Shown here: piece after piece, positions 1 through 9,349 of the stretch
Layout of the letters: each line of letters begins with the position of its first letter
Position numbering within the stretch: the first letter of the stretch is position 1
From: Crocinitomicaceae bacterium
GTDB lineage: Bacteria; Bacteroidota; Bacteroidia; Flavobacteriales_D; Crocinitomicaceae
Direction of reading: 5' to 3'
Length of the DNA: 64,000 nucleotides
Assembly (NCBI GenBank): GCA_024643725.1
Contig: JAHEMJ010000007.1
Span: 1-64,000, forward strand
Translations under genes and position numbers: made by a program
Notes under the pieces: model-generated
Seen by the model: only the letters and a program-made list of their open reading frames with translations
What the model was told of the DNA's origin: nothing
The model's database searches: none

Positions 1-2
1 AA

Positions 3-473
3 AGCTTATTGGCATGTGATGTGACGATTAAACTACGCATCAACAAGGAGTACAAAAACTACGTTGGATCCGGAGAAAACGGAGGAAAACCAATGTACGG
101 ATGGTCCATGGATGACATTGCAACGAAAGTTGGATCGAAAGACCAATTGAAAGAAGCGTTGGCAATGATCAATGTGGTTCCGAATCCTTACTATGCTTTC
201 TCGGAATATGAGAGAACGAGAATTGAAACAAAAGTGAAAATCACAAATTTACCAGAACGTTGTACGGTGAATATTTACACTGTTAGTGGTAAACTAGTGA
301 GAACATTTAAGAAAGATAGCCCTGTAACATCACTTGATTGGGATTTAACAAATTCAAAAGCAATTCCGGTTGCTGGTGGAGTGTACCTGATTCATGTCAA
401 CGTACCTGGAGTAGGTGAGAGAGTCATCAAGTTCTTCGGAGGTATGAGACAAGTTGATTTACAAGGAATTTAA
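3..473 (+). CDS. C-terminal part of a T9SS-type secreted protein (5' end outside window)
   Basis: The reading frame is open to the left edge, so this is only the last ~157 residues of a larger protein. The tail has the shape of a T9SS/FlgD-like C-terminal beta-sandwich: a VPNPYYAFSE segment, then VNIYTVSGKLVRTF, then GGVYLIHV. The VxPNP...YxxxGxLV...GxY pattern is the usual signature of Bacteroidota type A sorting-like domains. It stands 20 nt ahead of a PorV/PorQ-type gene on the same strand, and that pairing of a large T9SS-linked protein with a PorV-like gene is common in the phylum. The start codon and the main domains are outside the window, so the function of the mature protein cannot be told. 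Confidence 0.75.
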   Translation, partial: SLLACDVTIKLRINKEYKNYVGSGENGGKPMYGWSMDDIATKVGSKDQLKEALAMINVVPNPYYAFSEYERTRIETKVKITNLPERCTVNIYTVSGKLVRTFKKDSPVTSLDWDLTNSKAIPVAGGVYLIHVNVPGVGERVIKFFGGMRQVDLQGI

Positions 474-493
474 TAAGCATTGATTAGAACAAG

Positions 494-1549
494 ATGAAAA
501 TGGATGTAAGAAAAATAGTGATGGGAATTTGTTTAGGCAGTTCCTTTCTCCTGAATGCCGGAAATGAGGATCGCGTAGGTTCCGCTGGTGCATCTCACTT
601 ATTGGTAAATCCATGGTCGAGAAGTGCAGGTATGGCTGATGCTGGTTATGCCAACACCAATGGCTTGGAAGCAACATTTACGAATATCGCAGGACTAGCG
701 TTTACAGAAAAAACTCAAGTGAAGTTTAACTATTCAAATTGGATGGGAAGTGCTTCTATTGGATTTAATTCTGCTGGTATTGCACAGCGAATCTCTGATT
801 CGGAAGTGTTCTCTATCAGTGTTCAATCCATGAACTTTGGGGATATTCCAATTACAACGGTAGCGAATCCGGAAGGTAATATTGGTTATTTCTCTCCTAG
901 AGCGAATATCTTTAACATCGGTTATGCGAAAGAATTCTCTTCAAGTATTTATGGAGGGATCAACTTTAAAGTCGTTTCTGAAAGTATTTCTAACTTAAAG
1001 TCAAACGGGATCGCAATTGATGCAGGAATTCGTTATGTTTCAGGAGAACAAGATCAAATCAAATTTGGTATTACCTTGAAAAACATCGGTCCGGTAATGC
1101 GCTTCAAAGGAGACGGTTTGGCGCAACAAGCTACGTATGTTTCCTCTGGCTTTATTTCTTCCCTTGAAGAGCGTTCAGCAACTTATGAGTTACCTTCTTT
1201 ATTAGGAATCGGTGGTTCTTATGATTTTATTTTTAATGAAAGCAATAAATTGGTAGTTGCTGCTGCATTCACCGCGAACTCATTCATGAAAGACCAATTC
1301 AGATTAGGTTTGGATTATGGAATGTCAACGGAAAATATGGCATTCAACTTAAGAGCGGGATATTGCTACGAATCAGGAATTTTCAATGCAGATAATCGCT
1401 CAAATGCCTTGATCGGTCCAACGGCTGGTTTCTCAATTGATGCGTTAGTTGGAAAAAACAAAAGTGCAATCGGTTTTGAATACACAACGCGTTTCGCAGG
1501 GGTATTTGGAATTATCCACACAGTAGGAGCTACGATTAGTTTAAAATAA
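494..1549 (+). CDS. PorV/PorQ-family outer-membrane beta-barrel protein
   Basis: A 351-residue protein with an N-terminal signal peptide followed by AGASHLLVNPWSRSAGMADAG. The short stretch NPWSRSAGMADAG is the hallmark of the PorV/PorQ (FadL-superfamily) proteins of the type IX secretion system. The rest alternates polar and aromatic residues as in a beta-barrel and ends in an outer-membrane-type C-terminal strand. PorV shuttles T9SS cargo from the translocon to the attachment complex; this protein may be a paralogue rather than PorV itself. It probably forms an operon with the cargo-like protein just upstream. The family assignment is firm; the exact role is inference. Confidence 0.85.
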   Translation: MKMDVRKIVMGICLGSSFLLNAGNEDRVGSAGASHLLVNPWSRSAGMADAGYANTNGLEATFTNIAGLAFTEKTQVKFNYSNWMGSASIGFNSAGIAQRISDSEVFSISVQSMNFGDIPITTVANPEGNIGYFSPRANIFNIGYAKEFSSSIYGGINFKVVSESISNLKSNGIAIDAGIRYVSGEQDQIKFGITLKNIGPVMRFKGDGLAQQATYVSSGFISSLEERSATYELPSLLGIGGSYDFIFNESNKLVVAAAFTANSFMKDQFRLGLDYGMSTENMAFNLRAGYCYESGIFNADNRSNALIGPTAGFSIDALVGKNKSAIGFEYTTRFAGVFGIIHTVGATISLK

Positions 1550-1571
1550 TTTACTTATTTTTGTAAAGGTT

Positions 1572-1596
1572 CAAGAGAGTCCAATGGGCTCTCTTG
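1572..1596 (+). terminator. Hairpin between the PorV-like gene and greA
   Basis: Arms CAAGAGAGTCC and GGGCTCTCTTG pair over 11 bp (one G-T) around an AAT loop, 22 nt after the PorV-like stop codon. Only a weak T-rich tract follows (TTGCGTTT). It could be an intrinsic terminator or a structured leader of greA. Confidence 0.45.
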
Positions 1597-1617
1597 TTGC
1601 GTTTAATATTTTAAGAC

Positions 1618-2091
1618 ATGTCACAATTAAATTACTATACACCAGAAGGATTGCAAAAATTGAAGGATGAATTGTATCACCTAAAAACAGTTCAGCGTCC
1701 TTCCATTTCTGAACAAATTGCGGAGGCACGCGATAAAGGGGATTTATCCGAAAATGCGGAGTATGACGCTGCGAAGGAGGCCCAAGGGATTTTGGAAATG
1801 AAAATTTCTAAATTGGAAACCATCATATCGAATGCGCGAATCATTGATGATTCCCAAATGGATAATAGTAAAGTATTTATTCTTTCCAAAGTGCTGATTA
1901 AAAATCAACAAAATGGAATGGAAATCGAATATACTTTGGTAGCGGAGAACGAAGCGGATATTAAACTGCGAAAAATCTCTATTGAGTCACCTATCGGAAA
2001 AGGCTTACTTGGAAAAAAAGTAGGAGATATTGCGGAAATTCAAACTCCAGGTGGTGTAATGAATTTTGAAATCATTTCAATCTCAAGGTAA
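1618..2091 (+). CDS. greA: Transcription elongation factor GreA
   Basis: A 157-residue protein, the normal GreA length. It binds the RNA polymerase secondary channel and triggers cleavage of backtracked transcripts. The first ~75 residues form the coiled coil with the tip motif (GDLSENAEYDAAKE), which carries the acidic residues that place the catalytic Mg2+. The C-terminal half is the FKBP-like domain, with SIESPIGKGLLGKKVGD near the end. The start is an ATG 22 nt after the hairpin. Its stop codon overlaps the ATG of the HIT gene by one base (TAATG), so the two are translationally coupled. Confidence 0.97.
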   Translation: MSQLNYYTPEGLQKLKDELYHLKTVQRPSISEQIAEARDKGDLSENAEYDAAKEAQGILEMKISKLETIISNARIIDDSQMDNSKVFILSKVLIKNQQNGMEIEYTLVAENEADIKLRKISIESPIGKGLLGKKVGDIAEIQTPGGVMNFEIISISR

Positions 2092-2477
2092 TGGCATCCA
2101 TTTTCACAAGAATAGTCAATGGTGAAATCCCGTGTTATAAAATAGCAGAGGATGAACGTTTTTTGGCTTTTCTTGATGTGAATCCTTTGGTGAAAGGCCA
2201 TACATTGGTTATCCCCAAAAAGGAACAGGATTATCTATTTGACTTGGAGAATGATGATTTCTTGGATTTACAACTTTTTGCAAAAAATGTTGCCGTAAAC
2301 CTGAAAGCTCATATACCATGCAAACGAATTGGAGTTGCTGTGATCGGTTTAGAAGTTCCTCACGCGCACATTCACTTGATTCCAATCAATTCCATTGACG
2401 ATATGAATTTTAGTCGTGAGAAGCTAAAATTGGCACCAGATGTACTTAAAGAATTGGCCAGTAAGTTAGCAAACTAA
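2091..2477 (+). CDS. HIT-family nucleotide hydrolase/transferase
   Basis: A 128-residue histidine-triad protein. The triad HAHIHLI lies near residue 90 and fits the HxHxHxx catalytic motif that hydrolyses nucleoside phosphoramidates or dinucleotides. The N-terminus (IFTRIVNGEIPCYK, then FLAFLDVNPLVKGHTLVIPK) is typical of the HINT-like branch. The greA-HIT order with a one-base overlap is frequent in Bacteroidota. The physiological substrate is unknown for this branch. Confidence 0.95.
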   Translation: MASIFTRIVNGEIPCYKIAEDERFLAFLDVNPLVKGHTLVIPKKEQDYLFDLENDDFLDLQLFAKNVAVNLKAHIPCKRIGVAVIGLEVPHAHIHLIPINSIDDMNFSREKLKLAPDVLKELASKLAN

Positions 2478-2481
2478 GCAT

Positions 2482-3462
2482 ATGTTACGAATAGTTGTTC
2501 TCTTTTGTCTATTCATTCCTTTGTTTTCGCATGTTACCGCTCAACAAATGCGGGTGTTGTTTGTAGGAAATAGCTACACACATTATAATAACATGCCGAA
2601 GATGTTTCACGATATCGCTGAATCCAAAAACATCAAGATGGATGTTCACATGAGTGCAAAATCGAGTCACACCTTTAAAATGCATAGTGAACGTCTAGAT
2701 TTATACCAAGATATCAAAAGCCAGAAATGGGATTATGTTGTTTTGCAAGGATTTAGTCGTGAATTAGCGACAAACTATGCGGCCATTGATACGACAATTG
2801 TACCTTATGTTCAACGAATCGTCGATTCCATTTACGCTAAAAATCCATGTACGAATATCCTTTTGTATGAAACATGGGGTTATGAAAATGGATTCCCGGA
2901 GGATTCTGTGAATGTGAATTATCAGATCATGAGTGACCATATCCATCAAGGATATTTGTATCTATCTCAAAAGTTTGATTTTCCAATCGTTCCTGTGGGC
3001 AAAGTTTGGGAGACCGTCAAGGAAAATAATCCTTCCATCAATTTATACAATGAAGACCTGCAACATCCATCTAAATATGGATCTTATTTGGCAGCATGTA
3101 GTTTTTATGCCGCAATCTTTAAAATGAGTCCTGTTTCCGCTTATTCTGATGGATTAAATCCTGAACAAGCAAAGTACATCCAAAATACGGCGTTTGCTGT
3201 TGTCGATTTGAATTTAAACCGTTATTTGTTAAACCGCAATTTGGTCAACATTAAAACAACGAGCAAGGATGGAAAATACCAAGTGGAATGTAATGCGAAC
3301 TATCTGAAAGCCAAGAGCATTCTTTGGAATTTTGGAGATGGAAAAACGTCTAATGTATTCCAAACAAAACACGTCTATACGAAGCCTGGAACATACATCA
3401 TCACGATAACGATTCAAGATAGTTGTGGTGAACGTATCATTAAGAAAAAGGCTGTATTTTAG
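2482..3462 (+). CDS. Secreted SGNH/DUF4886-type hydrolase with C-terminal PKD domain
   Basis: A 326-residue protein with a signal peptide ending near HVTAQQ. The catalytic domain opens with VLFVGNSYTHYNN, where GNS holds the nucleophile serine of SGNH-fold esterases. A late DLQHPSKYGSYLAA block gives the DxxH catalytic pair, as in DUF4886 proteins. The last ~80 residues form a PKD-like beta-sandwich (WNFGDGKTS ... PGTYIITITI). No T9SS sorting domain follows. The gene starts 4 nt after the HIT gene, and its stop codon overlaps that of the convergent acyltransferase within TTAG. The substrate is unknown, probably a surface glycan or ester. Confidence 0.75.
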   Translation: MLRIVVLFCLFIPLFSHVTAQQMRVLFVGNSYTHYNNMPKMFHDIAESKNIKMDVHMSAKSSHTFKMHSERLDLYQDIKSQKWDYVVLQGFSRELATNYAAIDTTIVPYVQRIVDSIYAKNPCTNILLYETWGYENGFPEDSVNVNYQIMSDHIHQGYLYLSQKFDFPIVPVGKVWETVKENNPSINLYNEDLQHPSKYGSYLAACSFYAAIFKMSPVSAYSDGLNPEQAKYIQNTAFAVVDLNLNRYLLNRNLVNIKTTSKDGKYQVECNANYLKAKSILWNFGDGKTSNVFQTKHVYTKPGTYIITITIQDSCGERIIKKKAVF

Positions 3463-4574
3463 CGAATGCCTAAAAGCTGATTGGTGATTTTTTTCATTGG
3501 TATGAGGATAAATCCTAATGCAGCTCTAATTTGATCTAAGAAATAGACAAACACCACAAAGAATAGGACAAATCCAAGCGTATAAGGAACGATTTGATAC
3601 GCGTTTAATCGTTCGTGAAAGTAATGCGTCAATCCTCGTCCTGTAATACTTCCATAGAGAATAATCATGTGGATGATGTATATACTCAGTGTGTTTTGAC
3701 CAATCTTTAAAAATAAGTTGGGCTTTTTAATGTTTAGGACGTAGATTTCCAACGCCAGCAAAATCGATAATACCATGAATACCATTCCAAGTTTCTCGAA
3801 TAACCAGTCCATTCGGTACAAATTATCATGTTCGAAAATGGAAATTTCGCCAAGTAGTAAAAGAAATTTTTTACTGAAGGTGTATAAGACAAATCCAATC
3901 ATGAATCCGCTGAGCATGAAGTTGGGTGATTTTACTCTTTCTTTGAAATGAAATAAAATAACACCAATCATGGCCCCAAACATCGTGTACCCCATGTGTG
4001 GTGTCAAGGGAAATAAAGAATGTTTCCCATGGAAAATGTTTTGAATAAACAACGGTGACTTTGCTGGCCAATATTGTCCTTCGGGTAGTAAACCAAAATA
4101 CAAGTAACTGATAAAAAGTAGGATGCCCGCAGTAGCGTAATAAACCCATAATGGAATCACTTTGATCCAACGAGCGATGCCATACAGACTAATGATAGTG
4201 AAAATACCTACCCCAATACACTGCAACACATGAAAGGCATAATATTGCAGTAAATAACCCCAGAACAATAATTCTACAAATCGTTTCAATCCTTTTCGAA
4301 CGCGCATATTGCTCCAGAATGCTGTTTTATCGTTTCCTAAAAGTAAATAGGTAAAAACGATACCAGTAACTGTCAGAAAGACGGGGGAGGTAAATCCTCG
4401 AATGAATTTCCAATAGTAATAAATGTTGTTCGACTCGTCGCGTAAATCAAGTGCCAAAGAATCATGAACAAAATGTCCTTCCAACATCAATAAAATGGCA
4501 ATGGAACGTGCAATATCAATAAAATATAAGCGCTGCTTCGGCTGATTTAATTCTGGAATAATAGCTTGATTCAT
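3459..4574 (-). CDS. Polytopic membrane acyltransferase (HGSNAT/DUF1624-like), copy 2
   Basis: A 371-residue integral membrane protein with about ten hydrophobic segments. The N-terminal block LYFIDIARSIAILLMLEGHF resembles the start of heparan-alpha-glucosaminide N-acetyltransferase-like and acyltransferase-3 proteins, with a conserved histidine at the end of the first helix. FHVLQCIGVGI is shared with the upstream paralogue. Such enzymes move acyl groups across the membrane to sugars of envelope glycans. Its ATG overlaps the stop of the upstream paralogue by 4 bp (ATGA), so the pair is co-translated. The substrate cannot be told. Confidence 0.7.
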   Translation of the reverse strand: MNQAIIPELNQPKQRLYFIDIARSIAILLMLEGHFVHDSLALDLRDESNNIYYYWKFIRGFTSPVFLTVTGIVFTYLLLGNDKTAFWSNMRVRKGLKRFVELLFWGYLLQYYAFHVLQCIGVGIFTIISLYGIARWIKVIPLWVYYATAGILLFISYLYFGLLPEGQYWPAKSPLFIQNIFHGKHSLFPLTPHMGYTMFGAMIGVILFHFKERVKSPNFMLSGFMIGFVLYTFSKKFLLLLGEISIFEHDNLYRMDWLFEKLGMVFMVLSILLALEIYVLNIKKPNLFLKIGQNTLSIYIIHMIILYGSITGRGLTHYFHERLNAYQIVPYTLGFVLFFVVFVYFLDQIRAALGFILIPMKKITNQLLGIR

Positions 4575-5716
4575 AGTTCAGATTTCGTGCGCAAGTTACG
4601 AAAGAAAGCCTTAATAGATGGCAAATACTTTACGAGATAAGCGAAAAATACAAGGAAAAATAAGGCGCCAAGGCTAGAATTGATTCCAGAAAGTTTTGAT
4701 TGAATCAAGTCGCGAAGGCTATATCCTACCAGTGCGCCGTAGAGTAGTATCGCATGAGCGACATAGACAAAAAAGGTATTTTGACCCATACCGAGAAAAA
4801 GGGCATTCTTTGCTACGCGCCATTCACTCATTGGAATAAATGCGGTAAATAAAAGGAATACAAAACCCAGGCGATCAAAATACCAAAGGTTCTGTGGGTG
4901 TGACGACATTTGGTATTGAGGTGTTAGCCACGAAAGGAAAGTGAAAATCCAACCTAAGGCAAACGCCCCTAAAGCTAGAAAAAACGTGTACTTCATCAGC
5001 TGTTTTTTATGTTCATTTAACTGATAAATGGCAATAAGAGATCCAAAAAATGCACCAAAGAAGACATAACCCATCCATGGAAAAATGGAAAATTCTGTTT
5101 CTGGACCCTGAATCATGTTTTGAATGATTTCCGGAAAATGGGCAGGAAGGAAAGCATCCGTTGACCGAACGAAAAAGGTTCCGATGAAAAGGGTAAGTCC
5201 AATGCTGAGATACATCCAATGAAATGGAATTCTCAGTTTGATGGCAAGGTAGGTAATGGAAATTAAACTTAAAATCCCAACGCCAATGCACTGTAGGACA
5301 TGGAACGTAAAAAAATGTGGATTGACATGTCCTTGAAAATAATAGCCGAAGTACTTAAAGTTAATTTGAAGGATATACCCGATTAAAAGCAACATCAATC
5401 CGCGTTTCACTCCTTTTCTTACGCGTTTTAAGTCCCAAAAACGATTACTCTCGCTCTTTTTTAACTGCAGGTGCAACAAGTAACTAAATACAGTTCCTGA
5501 AATGGTAAAGAATAAGGGAGCAGTTAATCCACGCATAAATCCCCAGGAATTGAATAGGAGATTACTGGAATGTCCTTGCTTGAAAATTTCCGCCATATAC
5601 AGGTCGTAATCCACATAACTCATGGAAATAAAATGTCCTTGCAACATCATGCAAATCGCCACACTCCTTCCGAAATCGATGAATTGAACCCTAGATTGAT
5701 GTTTGACTTCTTCCAT
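4571..5716 (-). CDS. Polytopic membrane acyltransferase (HGSNAT/DUF1624-like), copy 1
   Basis: A 381-residue paralogue of the following gene. Matching landmarks are VQFIDFGRSVAICMMLQGHF at the N-terminus, RGLTAPLFFTISGTVFSYLL, a KRVRKGVKRG loop, THVLQ-type HVLQCIGVGI in the middle and GQNTFFVYVAHAILLYG near the C-terminus. About ten membrane segments are visible. The tandem copies suggest duplication followed by divergence, perhaps acting on different acceptors or as a pair. It starts 1 nt after the stop of the PorE-like gene, so it probably belongs to the PorP-PorE transcript. Confidence 0.7.
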   Translation of the reverse strand: MEEVKHQSRVQFIDFGRSVAICMMLQGHFISMSYVDYDLYMAEIFKQGHSSNLLFNSWGFMRGLTAPLFFTISGTVFSYLLHLQLKKSESNRFWDLKRVRKGVKRGLMLLLIGYILQINFKYFGYYFQGHVNPHFFTFHVLQCIGVGILSLISITYLAIKLRIPFHWMYLSIGLTLFIGTFFVRSTDAFLPAHFPEIIQNMIQGPETEFSIFPWMGYVFFGAFFGSLIAIYQLNEHKKQLMKYTFFLALGAFALGWIFTFLSWLTPQYQMSSHPQNLWYFDRLGFVFLLFTAFIPMSEWRVAKNALFLGMGQNTFFVYVAHAILLYGALVGYSLRDLIQSKLSGINSSLGALFFLVFFAYLVKYLPSIKAFFRNLRTKSEL

Positions 5717-5717
5717 T

Positions 5718-7652
5718 TTATTGTCCTATAATGCGTAATTCAATGATTTCAATACGCCGTTCTTGTGAAGCTGCTTTGGAGTAAACAGAGTTCTTTTGGT
5801 CGTAATAATCGTCGCTTGTTTCTTTGTTTGCTTTGAATTCTCCCATGGGTACTTCGATGAACTCCAATGCTGGATTATCGCCGATCATGTAGGCACCAAA
5901 ACGTCCTTGTTGTACTTCTTCAAAATAGTTTTTTAGGGATTGGATGCGTCGCTTCGTCAGGTGAACATTGTAATCAGTTTTCGCAAGTGGACTGGCAAAT
6001 CCTTGTACCATCAACTGAACCCGATTCCCTTTTTGTAATTCAAACCAAACTTGATTGGTGAATTTCTCCAAATCACTTTTCCCTTTTTGAACCTCATCCT
6101 CAAAAAAAGATTGCAATGCCAATGCGGATTGCCTTGCTTGTGCGGAATCGCGCTGCAATGCTACTTTTGTTTTGTAAGTTTCGAATTGCGCTTCGTACTT
6201 TTGATAGGACTCCACATAACTTAAATTGGTGAAATCGGATGTTGTATTCGCATCTGGCTGGTCGTTTTCAAAGTACAGGCGAATGGGTAGTTTGATCGTT
6301 TCATATGGCACCGATGAAATAAGGGGTGTTCCCGGTTTAATCGGTTTCCTTCTCGGAATCTCTGCTAGGTAGATGTCGCTGCAACAGGTTGGATTTTTCG
6401 CGTATAAACTTCCCAATCGATTCGACGAAACAAGTGTAGAGTCTCCTGACTGAAAATAATATTGATCTGCGGCAGGACTGTTAAGTGGGATGCCAACATT
6501 AATAGGAGCACCAAATTTTCCATTACGGAATTCTGAATAAAAAATGTCTTGTCCGCCAAATCCTTGGTGCCAACTGGATGAAAAATACAATCGGTTTTCG
6601 ATGGTGTCGAACCATGGACAAATATCGTGATCGAGGGAGTTAATGCTTGAAATATTCTCAATGGATGTTGGATTCCCGTCTTTATCCAACGTTGTATACC
6701 AGAGGTCCATACCGCCTTTTGTTCCCGATCGATTCGAAGCAAAAAACAGCACTTGTTCTTTATTCAAAATGGAGAAATGCGGCATGGTTGTATTGACTCC
6801 CGTTTGATTCACCACTTGATTCAAGGAATCGAGTGAATGCCATTTTCCATCAGTTCCTTTTTGACTAAATACGATGGCGCAGGTGTAATTGAAATCTTTG
6901 TCCGAACAAACGCTGTAGAAAAATCGTCCATCCCCCGAAAAACTGCCGTTTCCTATGCTTTTCCCAGATGGAATTAGGTCTCTCAGTTTTTTGGCGCTAT
7001 CCTTTTCTTTTTCCATATTCACTTCATAAAGTGCGGTGTGGTAATGCGGTGAATAAACCTCCTGAATTTCCTCATTCATAGAGTCTGCTTTTAAGGAAGA
7101 GAAATACAATAAGCCATCGTGGATCGTATGTCCAAATTCTGCATCATACGAATTGATGTTTTCTCCTAATGAATGAATTTGGATGCCTAAATCCGGACCA
7201 ATTTTCATTTGTTTCAAAGCCCAGTTCGTTGATTCAACTTCCTGCGCGGCCTTTTTGTAGCGGTAAGTAGATTTGTCTTCGGATGCCATTTTTTTGGCCG
7301 TTTTGAAATGTTCCAACGCTTCCTTGTACTTCCCATTTTGCTTTTGCATCAATGCGTAGTTCAATAGAGCATCTGGATAGCGTTCACCGTCTTCATCCTT
7401 TGTATAAACCGTTGCATAATATTTTTCAGCTTGAACATAATCCTTGTAAGCCTTATTGGTTTCGGCAATTTTCCACACTAGATCAAGGTTTTCTGGATCA
7501 AGAACAAGGGCTTGTTGGTAATAATCCAGGGCATAATAGTAATCACCTTTTTGGTATTGTTGATCAGCAAAAGTCAGGATGTCCTTCAGTTTGGCTTGAC
7601 TAAACGACAAATACGGAAGAAGTAGAAAACCAATTAAATAAAATCTGGACAT
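5718..7652 (-). CDS. PorE-like protein: TPR, PD40 propeller and OmpA-like domain
   Basis: A 644-residue exported protein. After a signal peptide (ends FSQA) come TPR motifs (~residues 20-150; QKGDYYYALDYYQQALVLDP), then PD40/WD40-like blades (~170-445; LLYFSSLKAD, LFFASNRSGTKGG, LYFSSSWHQGFGGQD). The C-terminal OmpA-like peptidoglycan-binding region has VQGFASPLAKTDYN and LTKRRIQSLKNYF. This order matches PorE of the T9SS and related gliding proteins, which tie the outer-membrane complex to peptidoglycan. It overlaps the end of the PorP/SprF gene by 19 bp, the usual partner arrangement. Several PorP/PorE-type pairs normally exist per genome, so this may be a paralogue. Confidence 0.82.
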   Translation of the reverse strand: MSRFYLIGFLLLPYLSFSQAKLKDILTFADQQYQKGDYYYALDYYQQALVLDPENLDLVWKIAETNKAYKDYVQAEKYYATVYTKDEDGERYPDALLNYALMQKQNGKYKEALEHFKTAKKMASEDKSTYRYKKAAQEVESTNWALKQMKIGPDLGIQIHSLGENINSYDAEFGHTIHDGLLYFSSLKADSMNEEIQEVYSPHYHTALYEVNMEKEKDSAKKLRDLIPSGKSIGNGSFSGDGRFFYSVCSDKDFNYTCAIVFSQKGTDGKWHSLDSLNQVVNQTGVNTTMPHFSILNKEQVLFFASNRSGTKGGMDLWYTTLDKDGNPTSIENISSINSLDHDICPWFDTIENRLYFSSSWHQGFGGQDIFYSEFRNGKFGAPINVGIPLNSPAADQYYFQSGDSTLVSSNRLGSLYAKNPTCCSDIYLAEIPRRKPIKPGTPLISSVPYETIKLPIRLYFENDQPDANTTSDFTNLSYVESYQKYEAQFETYKTKVALQRDSAQARQSALALQSFFEDEVQKGKSDLEKFTNQVWFELQKGNRVQLMVQGFASPLAKTDYNVHLTKRRIQSLKNYFEEVQQGRFGAYMIGDNPALEFIEVPMGEFKANKETSDDYYDQKNSVYSKAASQERRIEIIELRIIGQ

Positions 7653-8616
7653 ACGCGATGAATGATTTGTTTTGGTTTAAAACGACTAATGACATATTTC
7701 ACGGCGATTTCGAATCCACCGCGAGCATTGCTGGCCGGAACAAGTTTGGAAAAATTTATGTCGTAACTGATGCCACAATACAAAGGACCTTTTTCATAGG
7801 CGATGTTCATGGACATCGCATCTTTGTTCCGCCACCATAATCCACCGTATAAATTTACTTTGTCTCTCGTTGAGAACGCATAACGGGCAAGTCCGCCCAG
7901 CATACATTCCTGGTATTTCCCTTGCCTGCTGTATTGAAAACTGGGCAGCAAAGTCCAATCAGAAGTCAACGCATAGCTGGCTTTAGTGAAAATGTTCCAG
8001 CGGACATCTCTTAAAACAACTTGGTTGTAAAAGCCTTGATTTGGACGATTCAAATTGAAAGCCGAAATCCCTGAATGAAAAGTCAAACGGTCAGAATATT
8101 TCCAATCGTCCACGAGTCCAAGACCCAAGGATAAATTTGTTTTTGAATCACTTTGAAAAGATTCGTTACTCGGAGCATTCGGATCGAAAATGTAACCGTT
8201 GTATTGGTTATCAAAATACAAGGATGACCAATTAATTTGTCGGTAATTGAATCCGATGTTTACTCCTGGACGAATCGTATGATTGGGTAACATAGAGAGG
8301 TTGATTGGACGATTAATGTTCGCCTGACATTCAACGGTTCGTAGTTTGCCGTCGCCGACTTGATCGTGAAATGCCAATAAGCCCAATCCCCAGTTTTTGT
8401 AACGTGTATCAGCGGAAAAAGAATTCGTACTAAACGGAACCGTCACGCTACGCCATTGATTGCGGTAATTCGCAATGAAGCGAAAATCCTCCTGAAACGC
8501 ACCGGCATTACCTGGATTCTGAAAAAGTGGATTATCATTATATTGTGTCCAATGAATATCCTGTCCATACATCATGGAATGAACGAGAAACAGAAATATG
8601 ATCGTTAAGGACTTCA
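7634..8616 (-). CDS. PorP/SprF-family type IX secretion outer-membrane protein
   Basis: About 327 residues. The signal peptide ends MMYGQD and is followed by IHWTQYNDNPLFQNPGNAGA, the diagnostic opening of PorP/SprF proteins (DxxFxQYxxNPxxxNPAxAG). The remainder is a predicted beta-barrel with repeated aromatic strands. PorP/SprF proteins sit in the outer membrane with PorE/PorK/PorN-type partners and are needed to secrete or anchor particular T9SS cargo such as SprB. It is first in a minus-strand transcript that continues into the PorE-like and acyltransferase genes. A degenerate -7 box (TATATTCG) lies just upstream. Confidence 0.87.
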
Positions 8617-8662
8617 TTGCAAATTGGCTTTACGAATATACAAAATTTGCAACGCTAATCCA

Positions 8663-9349
8663 TTATGGATTGGTTAAGGAAACAGGGATGATTTTTCCAT
8701 TCAAATAGCGCTGTGCGTTCAAGGAGAAATCGGTAATGAATTCAGCCATTTGGATTGGATTCAATGGTGCTTGGTAGCCAGGAAAAGCTTGTTCCAACAT
8801 TTCTGTTTGGACCGCTCCTAAACACAAGCAATTCATTTTGATATTTGTCTCTTTGTATTCTTCGGCAAAAAGTTCCGTAAAAGAACAAAGTGCTGCTTTA
8901 GACGTAGAATATGCAGCTAGTCCTGCAAACTTCATACTGCCTTGAAATCCACCCATAGAACTAATGTTGACGATGTGTGCACCTGCCGGATTCATCTTAG
9001 GAAGCAAGCATTGAATGCTTTCCATCACACCAATTACATTGATTTGATAGGAAGTGCTGATGTCAACATGTGTTAAATTAGGGAAAGGCTTGTTTACTAA
9101 GTATCCAGCATTTTCAATGAGGACATCCACTTGTGGTAATTGGTCAATCATTTGAGCAAATTGCCCCTCAACATTTTCACTTAAGTCTAAGGAGAAACAA
9201 TGTACATTTTCTTGATGAAAGATAGCTTCCATAAGGTCGATGTTTCGCGCAAAAGCATAGACCTGATGATCTGGATTTTGTGCGTATGCTCTCACGAGTT
9301 CTGCTCCAATTCCGCGACTGGCACCAATGACAAAAATGTGCTTACTCAT
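8663..9349 (-). CDS. Short-chain dehydrogenase/reductase (SDR)
   Basis: A 228-residue classical SDR. IFVIGASRGIGAELV is the Rossmann dinucleotide motif, ENAGY the NAG-type motif, NISSMGG carries the catalytic serine and YSTSK the YxxxK pair. I place the start at ATG 9349; a TTG at 9361 would only add four residues. It overlaps the end of the upstream paaE-like gene by 8 bp, so it is the third gene of a minus-strand operon with two 2Fe-2S reductases. That position suggests a 3-hydroxyacyl-CoA or aldehyde step in aromatic or fatty-acid breakdown, but the substrate is inference. Confidence 0.85.
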   Translation of the reverse strand: MSKHIFVIGASRGIGAELVRAYAQNPDHQVYAFARNIDLMEAIFHQENVHCFSLDLSENVEGQFAQMIDQLPQVDVLIENAGYLVNKPFPNLTHVDISTSYQINVIGVMESIQCLLPKMNPAGAHIVNISSMGGFQGSMKFAGLAAYSTSKAALCSFTELFAEEYKETNIKMNCLCLGAVQTEMLEQAFPGYQAPLNPIQMAEFITDFSLNAQRYLNGKIIPVSLTNP

